Of a stretch of DNA of 33,529 nucleotides, positions 33,099 to 33,529 are shown one piece after another. The DNA lies in the NCBI GenBank assembly GCA_910592005.1, contig CAJVPP010000400.1, forward strand, positions 1 to 33,529. The letters are read 5' to 3'. The translations under genes and the position numbers were made by a program. This DNA comes from Funneliformis mosseae. Lineage: Eukaryota > Glomeromycota > Glomeromycetes > Glomerales > Glomeraceae. The notes beneath the pieces are model-generated. The model was given only the letters and a program-made list of their open reading frames with translations, ran no database searches and was not told where the DNA came from. Numbering within the stretch: the first letter of the stretch is position 1; every line of letters starts with the position of its first letter.

Positions 33099-33251
33099 TA
33101 TAATAAAATAAAATTTAAGAATCTATTATAAATATATTTTTAATTGTTTTTAAATAACAATTATAAAGTTATATTGATTTAAAGTATCATGTTACTTATT
33201 TTCAGATATAATACTATTTTCAGGATTGCTTATTTTCAGAGAAATACGGTA

Positions 33252-33529
33252 AATTAATTTTAATAATATACAGAAGATCACCAAAAGTCTCCGAACACTT
33301 TTTGGGATAACATAAAACTCAAAATTTAAAGTTAAAACTGAGAAAAATTAATATTATTTTTATTTAAATAAGATCTGATCTACATTTTGTACTAAGTAAC
33401 TAGTACTTAGTCAGGCCTCCTTTTGCTTCAATTACCGCCCGAATTCGCTGCAGCATACTATCGACCAAATTTTCGATAGTATGTATAGGAACATCTCGCC
33501 ATGCTTTCTTGACATATCGATCAAGTTCA
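33252..33529 (-). mobile_element. Tc1/mariner-type transposon, 3' end, cut by the window edge
   Basis: The TIR begins CAGAAGATCACCAAAAGTC at 33271, directly after a TA dinucleotide at 33269-33270, and contains TCCGAACACTTTTTG, typical of the GGACAxTTTT-like TIR cores of Tc1 elements. The transposase C-terminus is encoded on the minus strand (33400-33529). Positions 33252-33268 are a short spacer separating it from the pogo-like element. The element continues past the window. Confidence 0.8.
33400..33529 (-). CDS. Tc1/mariner transposase, C-terminal 42 residues (partial)
   Basis: The minus strand reads ELDRYVKKAWRDVPIHTIEN, then LVDSMLQRIRAVIEAKGGL and TKY, with a stop at 33400-33402. The W...IP...I..LV.SM..R..AVI.AKGG.T.Y ending is the standard C-terminus of Tc1-type DDE transposases, after the catalytic domain. 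The fragment has no stop or frameshift, unlike the elements to its left, so this copy may be younger. The catalytic DDE residues lie outside the window, so activity cannot be judged. Confidence 0.88.
   Translation of the reverse strand, partial: ELDRYVKKAWRDVPIHTIENLVDSMLQRIRAVIEAKGGLTKY

Larger units (their letters stand above)
32244..33251 (+). mobile_element. pogo-like DNA transposon, internally deleted, about 1 kb
   Basis: The ends pair as TIRs: TATTCCTCTAAAAATAAGCAA at the left (from 32248) and, in reverse complement, TATTTCTCTGAAAATAAGCAA at the right (ending 33249), with two mismatches in 21. TA flanks are at 32244-32245 and 33250-33251. The motif TTATTTTCAG recurs just inside both ends (32293, 33197, 33231 and similar), giving subterminal repeats, and the left end itself folds as a hairpin (AAGCAACC/GGTTGTTT). 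Inside are an N-terminal HTH-like remnant and an acidic C-terminal remnant of a pogo/CENP-B-type transposase. The catalytic DDE core is gone. It is a deletion derivative that cannot move by itself. Confidence 0.75.

Overview
The window looks like nuclear DNA of an AT-rich, intron-bearing fungus. The base composition, the short GT-AG introns, the many long poly(A)/poly(T) tracts and the mix of pogo-like and Tc1-like DNA transposon debris resemble an arbuscular mycorrhizal fungus of the Rhizophagus type. That assignment is inference from style and was not confirmed by any search. No bacterial operon, rRNA gene, convincing tRNA, CRISPR array or virus was seen.

Layout. (1) 1-3.4 kb is very AT-rich, CpG-poor repeat territory: a 36-bp tandem repeat at the left edge, a 137-bp degenerate tandem repeat and a MITE-like foldback. 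(2) 3.45-3.96 kb holds one coding-like block interrupted by two stops, either intron-split or decayed. (3) 4-24.6 kb is a 20-kb gene desert full of homopolymer tracts. It contains one convincing gene, a 202-residue low-complexity Ser-rich protein on the minus strand with a PP1-docking-type KLVRF motif (12668-13276). (4) 24.6-27.7 kb holds a decayed type II DNA topoisomerase gene on the minus strand. Its ATPase, transducer and C-gate/coiled-coil pieces can still be read through stops and frameshifts. A GC-rich hairpin island lies where the TOPRIM/winged-helix part should be. (5) 28.3-30.6 kb carries two apparently intact alpha/beta hydrolase genes, head to head around a 291-bp shared promoter region with a 34-nt T run. 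(6) 30.6-33.5 kb is AT-rich transposon debris: a 180-bp foldback, a 720-bp TIR element with TA flanks, a 1-kb internally deleted pogo-like element with TA flanks, and the 3' end of a Tc1/mariner transposase with its TIR, cut by the window edge.

The three genes that look functional are the two hydrolases and the PP1-motif protein. The sequence shows no shared pathway among them beyond the promoter common to the hydrolases. I found no evidence for a new multigene system. The most informative observations are the topoisomerase II relic with its GC-rich insert, the compact cluster of three elements of Tc1/mariner type, and the isolated PP1-motif gene in its long desert.
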